Notes: generated by a model from the sequence alone, not told the origin. A DNA stretch of 64,000 nt from Clarkia xantiana subsp. parviflora (GCA_036873135.1 JAPTYO010000007.1:4508763-4572762); one strand, 5' to 3'; shown: positions 46,698 to 59,500, numbered from the stretch's first letter. Made by a program: numbers and translations.

Positions 46698-49600
46698 ATG
46701 GCTTTGCTAAATATACATTATTTACTAGCAATTGTTTGTCTTAGTTTATATGGAATAAGAGTTTCTATGGAAAAAACAGAAATAAATCGAAGTATTGAAT
46801 TAGAGCAACGTTTCAAACTTCTCAATAAAACTTCCATCAAATCTATTGAGGTAAATTTTTTATTTTATGTTTATGTCTTTTAGTCTTCAAAATTATTATA
46901 GCGACTATATTAGCTAATTTAAAAGTGGCGCCTTATTTCATTAGCTTTGTACATATGTAGAGTTTTTCTTTTAGTGATATTTTAAAATAGTCATGATATA
47001 TTTGCTGAAGATAAAGTCGTAACTCCTCTATGCCAGTTTATATCTACGTTTTTTTAATAATTCTAAAATCTATATCAAAATTTATGCCAAATATTTTAAT
47101 AATTTTTTTTTTTTTGTAATAAACCATAGAGAAACAAGTGTGATATGATAGGAGTATGATAGAGACTTAACTGGAAAAAAAAAACTCAGTTAGAATTTTG
47201 AGCCACATCAGTTACTTCCTATTGAGCTCATTAAAACCCCAACTAGGGACCACCCAAACCAGCTGTTCAACCTTGCAACCTTGTTTAGTTCGGGATCTAA
47301 GTCATGCATGGTCCACAGAATAGGGTGCAACCTTGTTTAGGTCAAGATCTAAGTCATGCATGGTTCACAAAATAGGGGGTGCAAATGAGCCCTGATTCAT
47401 GCTAGCTAAGTTACATAAGGGCGACGACTATAGTTTGAGTGAGAACATAAACAAAGTAGTTCTCGGTATCGTGCTAAGCCAATTGGTCATATATTTTTCT
47501 TGCTTTTAGTTATATATATGAAATTTTAGATGGATGACGAGTAAGATTAACGGTTGAGATCTATTCATAGACTATCAATTTCTTTATGTGGACCAAAATT
47601 TATAATTATTCCAACCTTATTCTTAATTTATATTACTTATTTATTTTTCATAAATAGAAAATAATGCATATATTTATTTAAAAAAATCATTAAAAATATT
47701 TAGAATAATTTTATGCCAAAAAAATGAAAAATATACTTTTCTTGAAAGAAAAACCTAATATTTAGTACTTTATTTTTATAAAAAAAATTTCAAAAATATA
47801 TATATATCATAATTTTTTTATAGAATTTATTTTTCTTTTTTTTTTAATTAGGTTGATCTATTTTTCGTTATCTTTTAAAATAAAAAACTAATAAAACTTG
47901 AAAGTTAATATAGAGTTTACAATATGTCGTCTATGAGAAGTAAATAGTGGTCTACAAATAGAGAACTTATCTTAACTTTTTTGGAAAAGATATGGAGCAT
48001 AACTAGTCAAAAATATAAACAATGCGGTCTCTGTGGTAGCTCAAATATATATGATAGGATATAACCATTTATCACTTTATTATTAATATGCGGTTGTAAA
48101 TAAATGTCAATTTTTTTTTTTTTGTAGTTGGATTATGCCATCTTTGATTGTGTTGATATATATTCACAACATGCATTTGATCACCCATTGTTGAAGAACC
48201 ATAAAATTCAGGTATTATATATTTTATTTTAATAATAATATTTGTGTTTTTAATTCCAAAACTGATATTACCAAGTAATAAGTTTTATCTATGAATGCAG
48301 ATGAAACCGACCAATTGGCATGATATGTCTAATAACGTCGATAATAGTCATTCAACACAGAAAATATCATCTACTACATTTGGTCAGGATCTTAATTGTC
48401 CTAACGGGACGGTTCCGATTCGTAGAACTACTGTAGATGATATAATTAAAGAGAAATCTTTAAGAGGCGTTGGAGCGTACAATTTTACTAATGCAAACTC
48501 AAATGAGCACGTAAGCTCTTAATTATTTATTATTATACCAAAATATTTAATGAATAAAATCAATACAAATTCTAATGTAATTATTAATTTTAATTAAGTT
48601 TGCGATATTAGATATCAAACAAGGCAAAAAGTTCAAAATTACAGGGGCAAAAGGAAATATTGATATTCAAAATCCACAATGCAACTTTGGTGAGGCTAGT
48701 GGAGGTAGGATCTGGTTATTCACTCAAAGTGGAGACAAAATCGCCAATGGCATTAGTGTTGGATGGATGGTATGTGGCGCCATTCTTTTTCATTATTATT
48801 GCACTTACTTTAAAAATTAGCTAAATATTTTTATAGTATATTAATAGAAAAACAAATCAAACATAAATAAATAATTATTATAATATAAATATTATTTACG
48901 TAGAATTGAAAGATGGATTAGTATATACATAATGATAAAAAAAAAATTCTCTGATATATATATATATTGTGTTATTTAACTTTTTACAGGTGGATAGTAG
49001 AATATATGGAAATGCTAATACTTATTTTGAGGCGTCATGGGTTGTATGTATTTATCACTTTATCTCAATCTGGTTAAATCTATATTTTAAATTTAAAATA
49101 ATTATTTAATATTTTCTTTTTTATATTTACATAAAACTAGCTATGTATGACGTTTGATAGGGTAAAGGTCGTCGTGGGTGTATTAACTTACATTGTCCGG
49201 GTTTTGTTCAAATATCTCGATCACATCCTCTTGGACTTCGCCTAACCAATATCTCTAAGTATGGAGGACCTTTATATAGTCTTCCGATATGGGTTTATCA
49301 GGTATTTTCTTTAATGAGATAATTAATAAAACTTATCACTAGATTAAGTAAATTAAAGTATTGACAAAAAAAGTAATAAATTAAAGTAGAAATATATTTT
49401 TATATGTACTACTAACTTTAAATTAGAACTATGAAATTGTGACCGCACAATTATCTAATCATTCCTTGCATCCTTAGTTTGGTCTACTGTTACCATATTT
49501 TTAATATATTTGATCAAATTTTTACCATCTTTATATTATATATTTAATCATGTTTATAGGATAACAAGACAAAAAATTGGTGGCTTGTGTCGGGAAGTGA

Positions 49601-49949
49601 GAAGGTAGGGTATTGGCCGAGGGAGCTGTTTTCAACATTTGATGAAGGTGCACAAAGATTACATTATGGTGGGTATGTAAAACAAATCCCAAATCAACCA
49701 ATCAGCCCTCCTATGGGATCGGGATATGCCGAAGAATGTGATTACAACCACACCTCTTTTTTCTACAAATTGGAGTATCAAACTACAGACCAAGCACTTA
49801 ATGGTATGTATATACCTCCTAAGACGGGCCAGACCACAAAGTTAAGAGGTGGTTGTCCAAATTATATTGTTCGTTACAGTTGCAAGGATTCCCAGGAGCT
49901 TGGATATTACTTTTTGTATGGAGGTCCAAGAGGAAATTGTCCTTCTTGA
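46698..49949 (+). CDS. neprosin-domain (DUF4409/DUF239) protein, seven exons (gene B)
   Basis: Exons 46698-46850, 48128-48211, 48301-48510, 48599-48769, 48990-49043, 49161-49301, 49560-49949; same sizes as gene A except a last exon 6 nt shorter, all in frame, giving 400 residues. Signal peptide at about 1-22, activation-peptide-like region (DCVDIYSQHAFDHPLLKNH), then the neprosin domain with NPQCNFGEASGG, GRRGCINLHCPGFVQ, NWWLVSGSEKVGYWPRELF, PPMGSGYAEE and YYFLYGGPRGNCPS. The two motifs that hold glutamates in active neprosins read ISVGW and LHYGGYV. Both paralogues keep open frames and splice sites despite many substitutions, so they are probably under selection. Secreted location is inferred. 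A Helitron sits 35 bp past the stop codon. Confidence 0.9.
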
Positions 49950-49984
49950 TATATATATATAGTCGTTTCAATAAACTGTGATAA

Positions 49985-51475
49985 TCTATCTATCTATCTA
50001 TATATTATACTAAGCTGGATTATCTTTTCATAATAACTTGTCACGTATACATAATATTTAATTAATAACTTACCTTGAATAGCTCACCTATCTAATGTTA
50101 TTTCCAAAACGACAAAATGCATACATAATATTGAATTGAAACGACTGGGCTCCACCTTCATAAATGATCCGCCTGTACCCATTATCACTCATGACTCAAC
50201 TTCGAATTCTAAACATTACAGAAACGACAGCGTTTTAAACTTTTTCACTCTAATACAGATGGTATTTGTTCACTCTGACGTTGACACGTCATCAAATCGA
50301 AACGACGTCGTTCCTCTCTTCTTAGCAACCTAGGGTTCTACAGAGTGCGCGCCACTCGCTGCTCACCGCTTTAGCAAAACTATAAGTCGACTGACAGTTA
50401 CACACCATCAATAGCATTGATTACATTAATAAATGAGACCCATTAGTTACCCAGACTTAATTGATCAATTATTTCTACAAAAAATTCAATGAATAATTCA
50501 CCACAATATAAGACAGTAATCATGGATTGAGGCGAGGCACCGGAGTGTATGTTGCGTAGGTAGATGACTTAAATCGTAAAACAGAGATACGAGAAGTCTC
50601 CCATCTCGAATCTACTTGAACTTCTCCATTCCTGCTCTACCTCCAGGAATCTCTCTCTCGATCCACTTTCTTTTGACGAGAAGATGATTTAACCCCAGAT
50701 TTGATGACAGATCTGGTTCACCACAACCAGATCTGGTTCACATCTGACATTGATTATTGCTCCACCTCAATCGATCTTTCTCTCCATACACTATATGTCG
50801 TCGAGAGGATGACTTATCCTCAGATATGGCTCAGCACGATCAGATCTGTCAGATCTAGGGTTTATGATTGATCGACCGGCCGATGGGTGGAGTCGGTATA
50901 GGCGTTTGCGACGAGGTCACGTGGAGGTCGAGGCCGGGAGCATTGCGATGGATGGAAAGAACTGGAGAGAGCATTGTGGTAGCGGGCAGCGGCAATGCGA
51001 CGGAGGAAAGTGCTAGGTGGACTTCAGAATATAGTTTATGTTCTGCGGCTCATGTTTCTTAAATTACACTGATATTACTATTACTAGGTTCTACTATATA
51101 TTTTCATTTCATTGATTATTATTTTCAATAAAATAAATTAATTGTGCTATTGTTAGACTAATTGGGCTATAATCTGTAAGGTCGGCCCACTAATTACCAT
51201 TCCTTTTTTTTTGAACCATTTAATTGTGTTGTGAATTATCTTATTTGGGGTGTTATATATGGACACGTAACTTTTGTTGTGAAATTTTTTTAATTCTGAA
51301 ACTTTAAACTTAACTAATTTGATTACAAATGAAGATTTTACTTTTTATTGAATAAATATTTTTATTGAATAAATATGTATATATCTATATGTTTATTGAA
51401 TAAATGATAATTTATTTTAAAATAAATGCAATTATTTAAAGTAAATAATAGATACATGTTTCAGAAAAAATATTC

Positions 51476-51541
<66 letters not shown>

Positions 51542-51582
51542 GTAACTACTCTATAACATTTACCAACATATCATTACCACGG

Positions 51583-51628
<46 letters not shown>

Positions 51629-51826
51629 TATATCTATATAACTGCAATTTTTCAATGTTATATTGGTAGAATATATTGAATAAATTTACAATATTACATA
51701 TATTTTTTTTTATCTTAACACATATATAAACAATAGGTATTCATTATAACTTTATAAATATTATATTTTATTATAAATATAAATATATAGCAAAACGCCC
51801 GCGCAGGCCGCGGGTACAGCTCCTAG
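49985..51826 (+). mobile_element. 1842-bp non-autonomous Helitron
   Basis: Starts TCTATCTATC and ends GCTCCTAG. A 6-bp GC stem (CCCGCG at 51798-51803, CGCGGG at 51809-51814) lies 12 bp before the end, as in Helitrons. It is inserted between A and T without target duplication. The paralogous segment reads GTGGTAA|TTAATTAC at 36227/36228, giving a clean empty site. There is no Rep/helicase coding sequence. The middle (about 50500-51060) is GC-richer than its surroundings and could be captured host sequence, but I recognise no gene in it. Two AT repeats lie at about 51489-51539 and 51581-51622. Confidence 0.92.
51797..51826 (+). other. Helitron 3' terminal hairpin and CTAG end
   Basis: The stem CCCGCG / CGCGGG with a five-base loop, an 8-base spacer, then CTAG followed by T. 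This is the termination signal of rolling-circle transposition. Confidence 0.88.
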
Positions 51827-52050
51827 TTAATTACTACTTTTACTCCAAAATTGCTATGGTTTCTTGATCTCTCAATTAAGATAGAATTATAATCCTTTAA
51901 ATTAATTAAACAAGAAAACACCACGCCTAGCTATTAAGCGCATGCATCAAAACATGGCAATGCTCTTACGCAAGTTTTCCAAAGGAATTGCTTCACTTTT
52001 GGTAAAGAAACACCCTTCTAAATACTTGTCCATATATACATTGGAGGAAA
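51827..52050 (+). repeat. downstream end of segmental duplication copy B
   Basis: Matches 36228-36434 (TTAATTACTA..TTTTACTCC through TTTTCCAAAGGAA to TTGGAGGAAAC). It resumes the paralogy exactly after the Helitron. Confidence 0.9.
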
Positions 52051-52052
52051 CA

Positions 52053-52375
52053 CTATGAGAGGTGGAAGTAATCCGCGTTGGCTCTTCCACCTCGAAAACC
52101 CACTCCGCCTCGATCCTTTTGCACCGTCATTCGCGACCAATGGAGTTTTCGTTCATTTCCATGATGTCCCCACCAAAACTTGGTGGTAAGGCTAGTAATT
52201 TCGGTACACCACCTAGCCGGAAGTTTAAAGAGCACCATGGTATATGTTAGAACTATCGTGATCACTGACTTGATAAGAATCTCATTCCCAACTTGGTTAA
52301 GGAAGATGTTCTTCCAATCGTGAGTCTTGTTATATATGTGATCACGGAGATAGACATTGAAGACGGACACCGTTC
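52053..52375 (-). pseudogene. LINE reverse-transcriptase C-terminal fragment
   Basis: About 105 codons on the minus strand read WKNIFLNQVGNEILIKSVI, FKLPARWCTEI, FWWGHHGNERKLHW and KDRGGVGFR. These are the conserved blocks after the reverse-transcriptase core in plant L1-type LINEs. Both sides are cut off. It is a different, older copy from the LINE at 56458-62949. Confidence 0.8.
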
Positions 52376-52439
52376 AGTTGAAGAAAATAGTCAACGGAGG
52401 CGTCACCTTGCTGCTCTACTAGCTATCCATCGTATTAAC

Positions 52440-52442
<3 letters not shown>

Positions 52443-52486
<44 letters not shown>
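52443..52486. repeat. (AT)n microsatellite
   Basis: About 44 bp of uninterrupted TA repeats. Confidence 0.95.
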
Positions 52487-52491
<5 letters not shown>

Positions 52492-52755
52492 ATAAGTAGT
52501 GATGGTAAATTAAGGAGCAATGTTAAAATGATCGGCAATGTTATACGACGATTTTGATCGATTCAGCATGGCTTGACACGTGGACATGTATAGAGATAAA
52601 CATCTTTGATTTCTTAACAGGCGGCATAAATGCTTTTCCTCTTTTCCATTTTTTTCCTCGTAGCCATTTTTTACTTTCTTTCTGTTTGGTAGAACCGTAG
52701 AAAGTAGACAATGTTTACTTTGAAAAACGAAGTTTAAATTGTTATATTATAATAA

Positions 52756-53295
52756 CTAGTTGCTGACCCGCGCTACGCGCGGGCGACCTGTTAAATTGTA
52801 TATGTTTACATGCATGTTGAACCTCAAATTCTTTGTTACTTTGTCCAACAATATATGAAATTCGAGATATATAATCAGATAGCTCAAAACCCCAAAAGTA
52901 ATATGAAACAGAACTGTTGGCATAAAGACTTAAATAAATTAAATGAAAGTATGTAATGTAATATTATTAAATAAAAAAAAAACTTAGATTTTTTTTAAGA
53001 CAAATGCTCGAGAGACTGAGAGTATTTTTCATGGGTGTTCTTACTCCGGTCTATCGAGCATTTGACTTTTTATTTTATAATATAACATTACATAGTTTCA
53101 TTTAATTTATTAAGTCTTTATACCACCAAATAGTCCTGTTTCAGATTAGTTTTGAGGGGTTTTGAGCTGATTGGTATCTAATATCCGACCTTTCATATAT
53201 TGTTCGACAAAGTAATAAAGAATTTAAGGGTTAACATGATGTAATTATGTACAATTTAGCAAGTCGTCAATGCGTAACGCGGGGTCAGCACATAG
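52756..53295. mobile_element. 540-bp palindrome with a Helitron-3'-like terminus at each end
   Basis: The two halves are imperfect inverted copies of about 250 bp: CTGACCCGCG..ACGCG at the left and CGCGGGGTCAG at the right, with matching AAATTCTTTGTTACTTTGTC, AACAATATATGAAA and TCAAATGCTCGA-type blocks. Read outward, the left end is CCCGCGCGTAGCGCGGG, GTCAGCAA, CTAG then T, a textbook Helitron 3' terminus. The right end is AACGCGGGGTCAGCACATAG then T, a decayed version. There is no coding sequence. Confidence 0.75.
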
Positions 53296-53439
53296 TTAAA
53301 GTAAAAGGGAAAATTTGTTGATTAAAGAAAAATGATAAGAAGAATGCTCCTCCCTTAGTTTATTTTTTATTTTCTAGATTGGGGAAATGGACTTCAACAG
53401 TCTACCCATATCCCTACACATGATATTTGTTAAGTCTTG

Positions 53440-54063
53440 TGTATCCGGTTGACGGGACTCCGAATGACAAACTCACGAGTAGATTTCCTTCCTTCACGAT
53501 CCGACTCTCTTCTTTCGTAATCTATTTCCTTCCGCTTTCCTCGCGGTCCGTCTCCTTGCGAACCTGTACGAGGTTAAGTCGGGTAGTACCGGCGAACCCT
53601 CTCCGATGCTTAAATCAGTATGTCGTTCTAGAGAGATAAAGTAGAGAGAAGACATAGCTCAAATATTCTAAATTACATTAAGTTCTCAAATGAAAGGAGG
53701 TGGGGTTCTAAATATAGGCTCAAAGGAGATTAAGGTGGTTAATGACACCGTTAACTCCTGAACGAGCTCAGTTAACAAGTAATAAAGGGATTAGGCCCTT
53801 AGCAAGCATGAGAGGGTTTGTGATATTTTCTAAGCGTCGGACGTGCAAAGTGAGATCAGGTCGCCGCGAAGGGCGGTTTGGATGATAGTGTTCTGGACTT
53901 CGCGTACACCACTTGGGCGGAGATATTACACGTTTGAAGGATGTCGGGGCCTTCGGAGTCGGACCGCTGATATGGCCGGTTTGCGGTCCGACCGCGGATA
54001 CGGTCCGGTTTTCAAAACACTGGTGTACACAATCGAAATACCGTCAGATAACTCTCCTTCAGA
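53440..54063 (-). mobile_element. diverged LTR fragment related to the TR-GAG LTR
   Basis: Shared blocks with the LTR at 4309-5264, in the same order: CGAACCCTCTCCGATGCTTAA, TCTAGAGAGATAAAGTAGAG, AGACATAGCTCAAA, AAATGAAAGGAGG and a CGGTCCGACCGCGG-rich part. Borders are approximate and no internal sequence accompanies it. Confidence 0.6.
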
Positions 54064-54146
54064 TTCATGGAGCTAAATTATTACGAGACGTTATATTATT
54101 ATTAACTCTCAAGTCTAACCTCATTTTCCAGCTCTATTTTCCCTTA

Positions 54147-54563
54147 GAGCATCCACAGTGGTATTACGTAAAGATTACGTAAACGTGGGTCATACATGTT
54201 TATTTAAGTAAAGCAACAAAAATTATCTACAGTGGTTTTACATAGCATTCCTTAAAGATGGGACCCACACGTAAATTTATGTTTTTACATAAAGCATTCC
54301 TTAAATTTAAGTAATGCACTATGTATTACGTAACCAATTTTTTATTATAAATTAATTTATTTTCTAATTAATGTTAATATCTTATTGGTGGTTGTTGGAA
54401 AATTTAATAATAAAATATATTTAAGGAATACGTTTAAGTAATACGATTGCAGATAAAATATTTTTTACGTGTGTCTTAACTTTACGTATTACTTAAAGTG
54501 TACATAAATGTCTACGTGACAAGTTTAAAGAATACAATTTATGTTAAACCATTTAGAATGCTG
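54147..54563 (+). mobile_element. 417-bp MITE, Harbinger-like, copy 2
   Basis: Nearly identical to 25422-25838 and of equal length. The left end is GAGCATCCACAGTGG; the right end has decayed (CCATTTAGAATGCTG). TTA flanks both sides (54144-54146 and 54564-54566), again a 3-bp TWA duplication. Confidence 0.85.
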
Positions 54564-54566
54564 TTA

Positions 54567-56444
54567 GAATTTAACGAGACTCCTTCCATTCTCTCTCTTT
54601 CTTTCTTCCTTTTTGTTTTTCTTTTTCTATCTAACTCTATTAATTATTATATTATATATTTATTTAGTTTAGCTAATAATCAGAACATGGGTTTGAACAA
54701 AAAAAAAAAATCAGATTATGGCGAAAAAAATAATTAGAATTAACTTTTTGTTTAGATATCCAGAATAATTTTATATAACACTATATACGTACGTTTATTA
54801 AAAAAAAATATGTAATGTATAGAAAAAATTGCTACAATAATTTTACATTATATTCCTTAAAATTGGAGTATACGCATTTTTTCATACTGCATTCTTACTA
54901 GGTTTTGGTTAAGAAAAATGCAATATGTTATCATTGTATAACTAACTTTTTAATCTAAAATAATTCAATTAATAACTAATGATAATAACTTTTTTGTGAT
55001 TGTTAAAAAATTTAATAACAAAATATAATTTTAATTTTAATTTTAATTAAAAGTGCATATAAATGTCATATATGACAATTTTAAAATATATAAATTATAG
55101 AAACCCATTTGAGTCAAATTGAAAGTATATGGATTGTTGATTTGAAACTTGATCAAAATACAATTATTTTTAGTAAGACTATTTTATAATATAATTATTT
55201 CGTATACTTTATTGATTAATAGTAGATAAAACTTGATCTACATAACCTTTGTGTATATAAGAGAGTGTAGTAAATAAAAAGAAGACGAACCCGTTCCCAT
55301 TATTTTTAACTACTATTATAAAATAAATAAATCTTTCACAAATTGTTGTACTTAAATAAGTTTTTTTCTTACAAAAATTGGCTGAACATGTTGTGCTATG
55401 TATTTAATGATTGTAGAGACTTTGCTGCATCTGAGATAAGATTGTGTGGATGCATGCAGTTTGCATTACCATGTTTATTCTCCTGTCTGTGACAACCCAT
55501 TTACAACTTACAAGATAATACAAATGATATCCAATGCTGCACTTTTTTTAGGTGGTCCTAGCAGTAACCCTCTACACACATAGGCTAAGTTTCATTTGTA
55601 AATTATTAGATATAAAATGTTGATTATAAATACTTTTTTATTCTTAACATCTCAGCTAGGGCTGTGTAAGTGACTCAAGTTACTCGGCTCGATTGATATT
55701 CGAATTGCTAAATTTCGAGTCGAGTTTTTTTTTTTTTTTTTTAGTATCGAATTGAGTACGAGTTTATTTATACTTTACTCGAGAAAATTGTGACTCTAAT
55801 CAAGTTTTTTTTTTTCCAAAAAGTTTATTAGAGTCAAGTTCGAGCTTTACATAATACTATATATATTCACACGTTAGCTATCGGTTTCGAGCTCGAACTA
55901 AGATGCACAATCTATAATGTAATTTGATAGTTTTAAAATGGTGACCTGAGTCTAGTCGAGCTCAATCTCTTTAAGTATGACAATGAGCTAACCTCGAGCT
56001 TTGAAAATTTAGGTTTAGTCGAGTTCAATCTAGAATAAAATAAGTTGAGTTGATACTAACCTCGATTAAACCCCTAGTCTTAGTAGGTATGCTTTGGCAT
56101 TTGAATTGGTCCGGCCGGATTGGTTCAGATTCAAACCGGTTTCAAATGGTTATGTTCTCAAATGAGTAAATAAGTACCAAGACTCTTAGTATACTCAAGT
56201 TGGTATCGGAACGGTTTATTTAAAAAAAAAAAAATAATAAAAATAATAGGAACTTCTAAAAATGGTTCGAACTTGTTTCGGGATAGTTCTAACCAAATAA
56301 GTTCTTTCAACCTCCATTGTTGATTGAATCTGAAGTGATTTAAACAATTTCGGTTTGATGTCCATCCTTGTTTACCAGGCTTTTGACCTTAAATATCTAA
56401 TTAATTAAGAAATAAAACGTTAGAATCGATAAACTATGAAACTG
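54567..56444. other. AT-rich intergenic DNA with a possible hAT-like remnant
   Basis: No gene seen. 55657-56075 starts TAGGGCTGTGTAAG, ends TTAAACCCCTA, and carries many TCGAGCTCGA-type motifs. It resembles a decayed hAT-type MITE, but no 8-bp duplication is visible. Confidence 0.4.
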
Positions 56445-56552
56445 TTGAACTTCAAAGTTTTTTTTTTTTTTTTTTTGGTAGAGAATACGAAAAAAACAAG
56501 AAACAAAGGCGGTGCGTCTGAGAAACGACCACCAAAGTTCAATCTAAAGGGA

Positions 56553-59500
56553 CTATTTCCTAATCTGACGAGGTACACAGACCCCAAACATGTCTTTAGC
56601 CATACAAGACATAACATCTCTAGGGGGAACACAATGTATAACAAGATTTGACTGTTGCAGAACTCCTATCCTAGCCATAACATCCGCAACCGAGTTTGCT
56701 TCCCGATATATATGTCTAAGCTTGTATCTACTGAAGCAGAGTAACAGATCCCTGCAATCCAAAATAATAGGCATAAATTTCAAATTGGGATCCACAGTAT
56801 CTGATATTAGTTGTTGGGCAATCAGAGCATCTGTTTCAATATGTAAAGACTTAATTTCCAATTGAAGAGCAAGAGAGAGGCCCTCCCTAACTGCCCAGAG
56901 CTCAGCAAGCAAGCTGTTAGCGGTGCCCAAATTACGGGAGAACCCCGAGATCCAATTTCCATGCAATATCGGATGACGCCCCCAGCTCCAGCTCTCCCCG
57001 GGTTTCCCTGTGATGCTCCATCTGTATTAAGTTTTTCCCACCCAAAGTCAGGTGGAATCCACTTAACTTGAATTGTCACTGTCGGTACAATGGGAGACTG
57101 CTTCTCCATAGCTTCCTGAAAATACCTAACTTGTACAAGAGAGGCACTAAAAACTTCATTAGTAGTCGGGGCACCCCGAAATATAAAAGTATTTCTGCTT
57201 TTCCAAATATTCCAAATACAATAATAAAAAAAAACAGTTCTCCACTCAACTCCTTGTACAACCGTATCTTTTAGAGTGCAATTAAATTTGATCAATTCAC
57301 CCAAAGGTAGATTAAAAGAAGCACGAGAGGAACCTGGGATAAGACACCTGTCCCATAAGCTTTTTGCAGGACCACAAACTCGGAGTATGTGGTCAATGTT
57401 CTCAACATTAGTAGAGCAAACCTGGCAAAGAGGGGAGATATTGCATCCCATCCGGTTAAGGAGCAATGTAGTAGCAAGTCTGCCCCTGAATCCAAGCCAG
57501 ATAAAATACTGTATCCGAGGCACAATGGGTATTTGCCAAATCCAGTTCCACGTAGGTTGAGCTGAGGATGTATCCCAATCAGCAAGAGCCTCATAAGCAG
57601 AAGCATTAGAGAAAACTCCTGTTCGGGAGTGTCTCCATATATAAGTATCTTTCATTTGGTCGGTTGAGTTACCCGGAATGCTTTTGATAGCATCAAGAAC
57701 ATCGGTGGGTAACTTCATAGAAAGAGACCCCAAGTTCCAGTTACCATTTTGAAATATGTCTCCAACTTTCAAAGAAGTTTCATGCTCAAGTAGTGGTCCA
57801 GAAACAACCGATCTCAATGGGTTGTTCCCTAGCCAAATATCGTCCCAAAACCTGATAGAGTGACCATTGGCAATCGACCAACCCATCCCCAATTGGAGGG
57901 TATTCAACCCTTCTTTGATAGCTCTCCAGTTACAAGGAGTGCGGTTAGAAGGGGAATTCATTTGTCTTGCAAACCTGTTATTAATTAACTTGGACCATGG
58001 TGTATCAACAGTTCTATGTCTCCAAGCCAGACCCCCAAGAAGGGCTTTGTTTCTCAATTCGGAGGATACCCAATCCTCCTATGGAAAGAGGTTTGGTAAC
58101 ATCCTTCCGGTTGACCAAATGCAATTTTTTTCTCTGATCTGTACTCCCCCACACGAAATTCCTATTCAACCTGTCAAAGTCTTTACAAACCTTTTGAGGG
58201 AGCATAGTACACTGCATGTAATAGGATGGGATAGAACACATAACCAGGGTAACTCTACCGGCCATGGAGAGCAAATTTGACCTCCAACCTGTCAGTTTAG
58301 CTATAACTTTATCAATGATAAAATCAAATGAACTAACTTTGGCGTTGGAACAATTGAGAGGAAAACCAAGATATGAACCAAAGTCGTCCACCTCTCTAAC
58401 ATTAAGCAAATCAGAATAACCAAGTTTATCCCCCTCTGGGATGTTTTTTGAGAAGCTAATGACAGACTTCTCAATATTGATTTTTTGACCCGACAAGTCA
58501 CAGAACTTCTTAAGGACCGACTGGATACAAAGACAGTTACTAGACGTGGCCTCGGCCATAAGAATAAGATCATCGGCAAAAAATAAATGGGTAAGTGGGA
58601 CATTTCCATGACCCACACTAATGCCTTTCCAATTTTTGTTCATCACTTCATCATCAATAAGGTATGCAAGGTATTCCATACACAAGATAAAGAGATACGG
58701 AGAAATTGGATCACCTTGTCTTATGCCCCTCGACGGAGCAAAACAATCCAACTTGCCTCCATTAAAAAGGATATTGATGGAGGTCGAAGTCACACAACTC
58801 ATAATCAGAGAAATCATAGAGTCCGGAAATCCAAAGAAAAAAAAGAGTGCTCCTTATAAAATCCCATTCCAATCTATCATACGCTTTCTCCAAGTCGAGT
58901 TTCAAAATCATACAACCACTTTTACCTTGCTTTTTCTTTGCAAAGTGAAGAACTTCCCTGAGAATGACTACATTATCCGCCCCCTACGACCTGGAATGAA
59001 GCTAGACTGGAATGGAGAAATCAGTTCCTTCATTCTAGGTCGGATTCTATTAACCAATATTTTAGAATCAATTTTGTAAATCGAGTTACAAAGGCTAATA
59101 GGGCGGTAATGAGAGACTCTATCAGGGCTTTGACACTTAGGGATAAGACAAAGCAAGGTTTCATTCCAACCAAGGGGGATAGCCGAAGTTTTAAAGATAT
59201 TAGAAATAGCTTGGACGAGAGAGCTACCAATACAATGCCAAAGTTTTTGAAAAAAGGCCGGGTGAAGCCCATCTGGGCCAGGGGCTTTAAAAGGTTTAAG
59301 ATCCCAAGTGGCCTTCTTAACTTCATCCGCGAAAATAGGACGAGCCAGCCAAGTAGCTTGATTAGGGGTAATGACCTTCCTCCACCGAGGTGGGGATATC
59401 ATATCTCTAACTGAGCTCACCTTGCTAGTAGAAAATAAATCGACAAAATGTTGAAAAAACATAAGTTGAATAGAAGAGGGATCATCTACCCAGTTGCCCA

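Noticed and set aside
50868..51062. 64-codon frame in the GC-richer middle of the Helitron, possibly a captured gene
   Set aside because: No family resemblance and no splice-flanked exon pattern; kept only as a question in the Helitron finding.
55657..56075. hAT-type MITE with TCGAG-rich ends
   Set aside because: Ends look similar to hAT elements, but there is no 8-bp target duplication, so I left it as a possible remnant in the intergenic entry.
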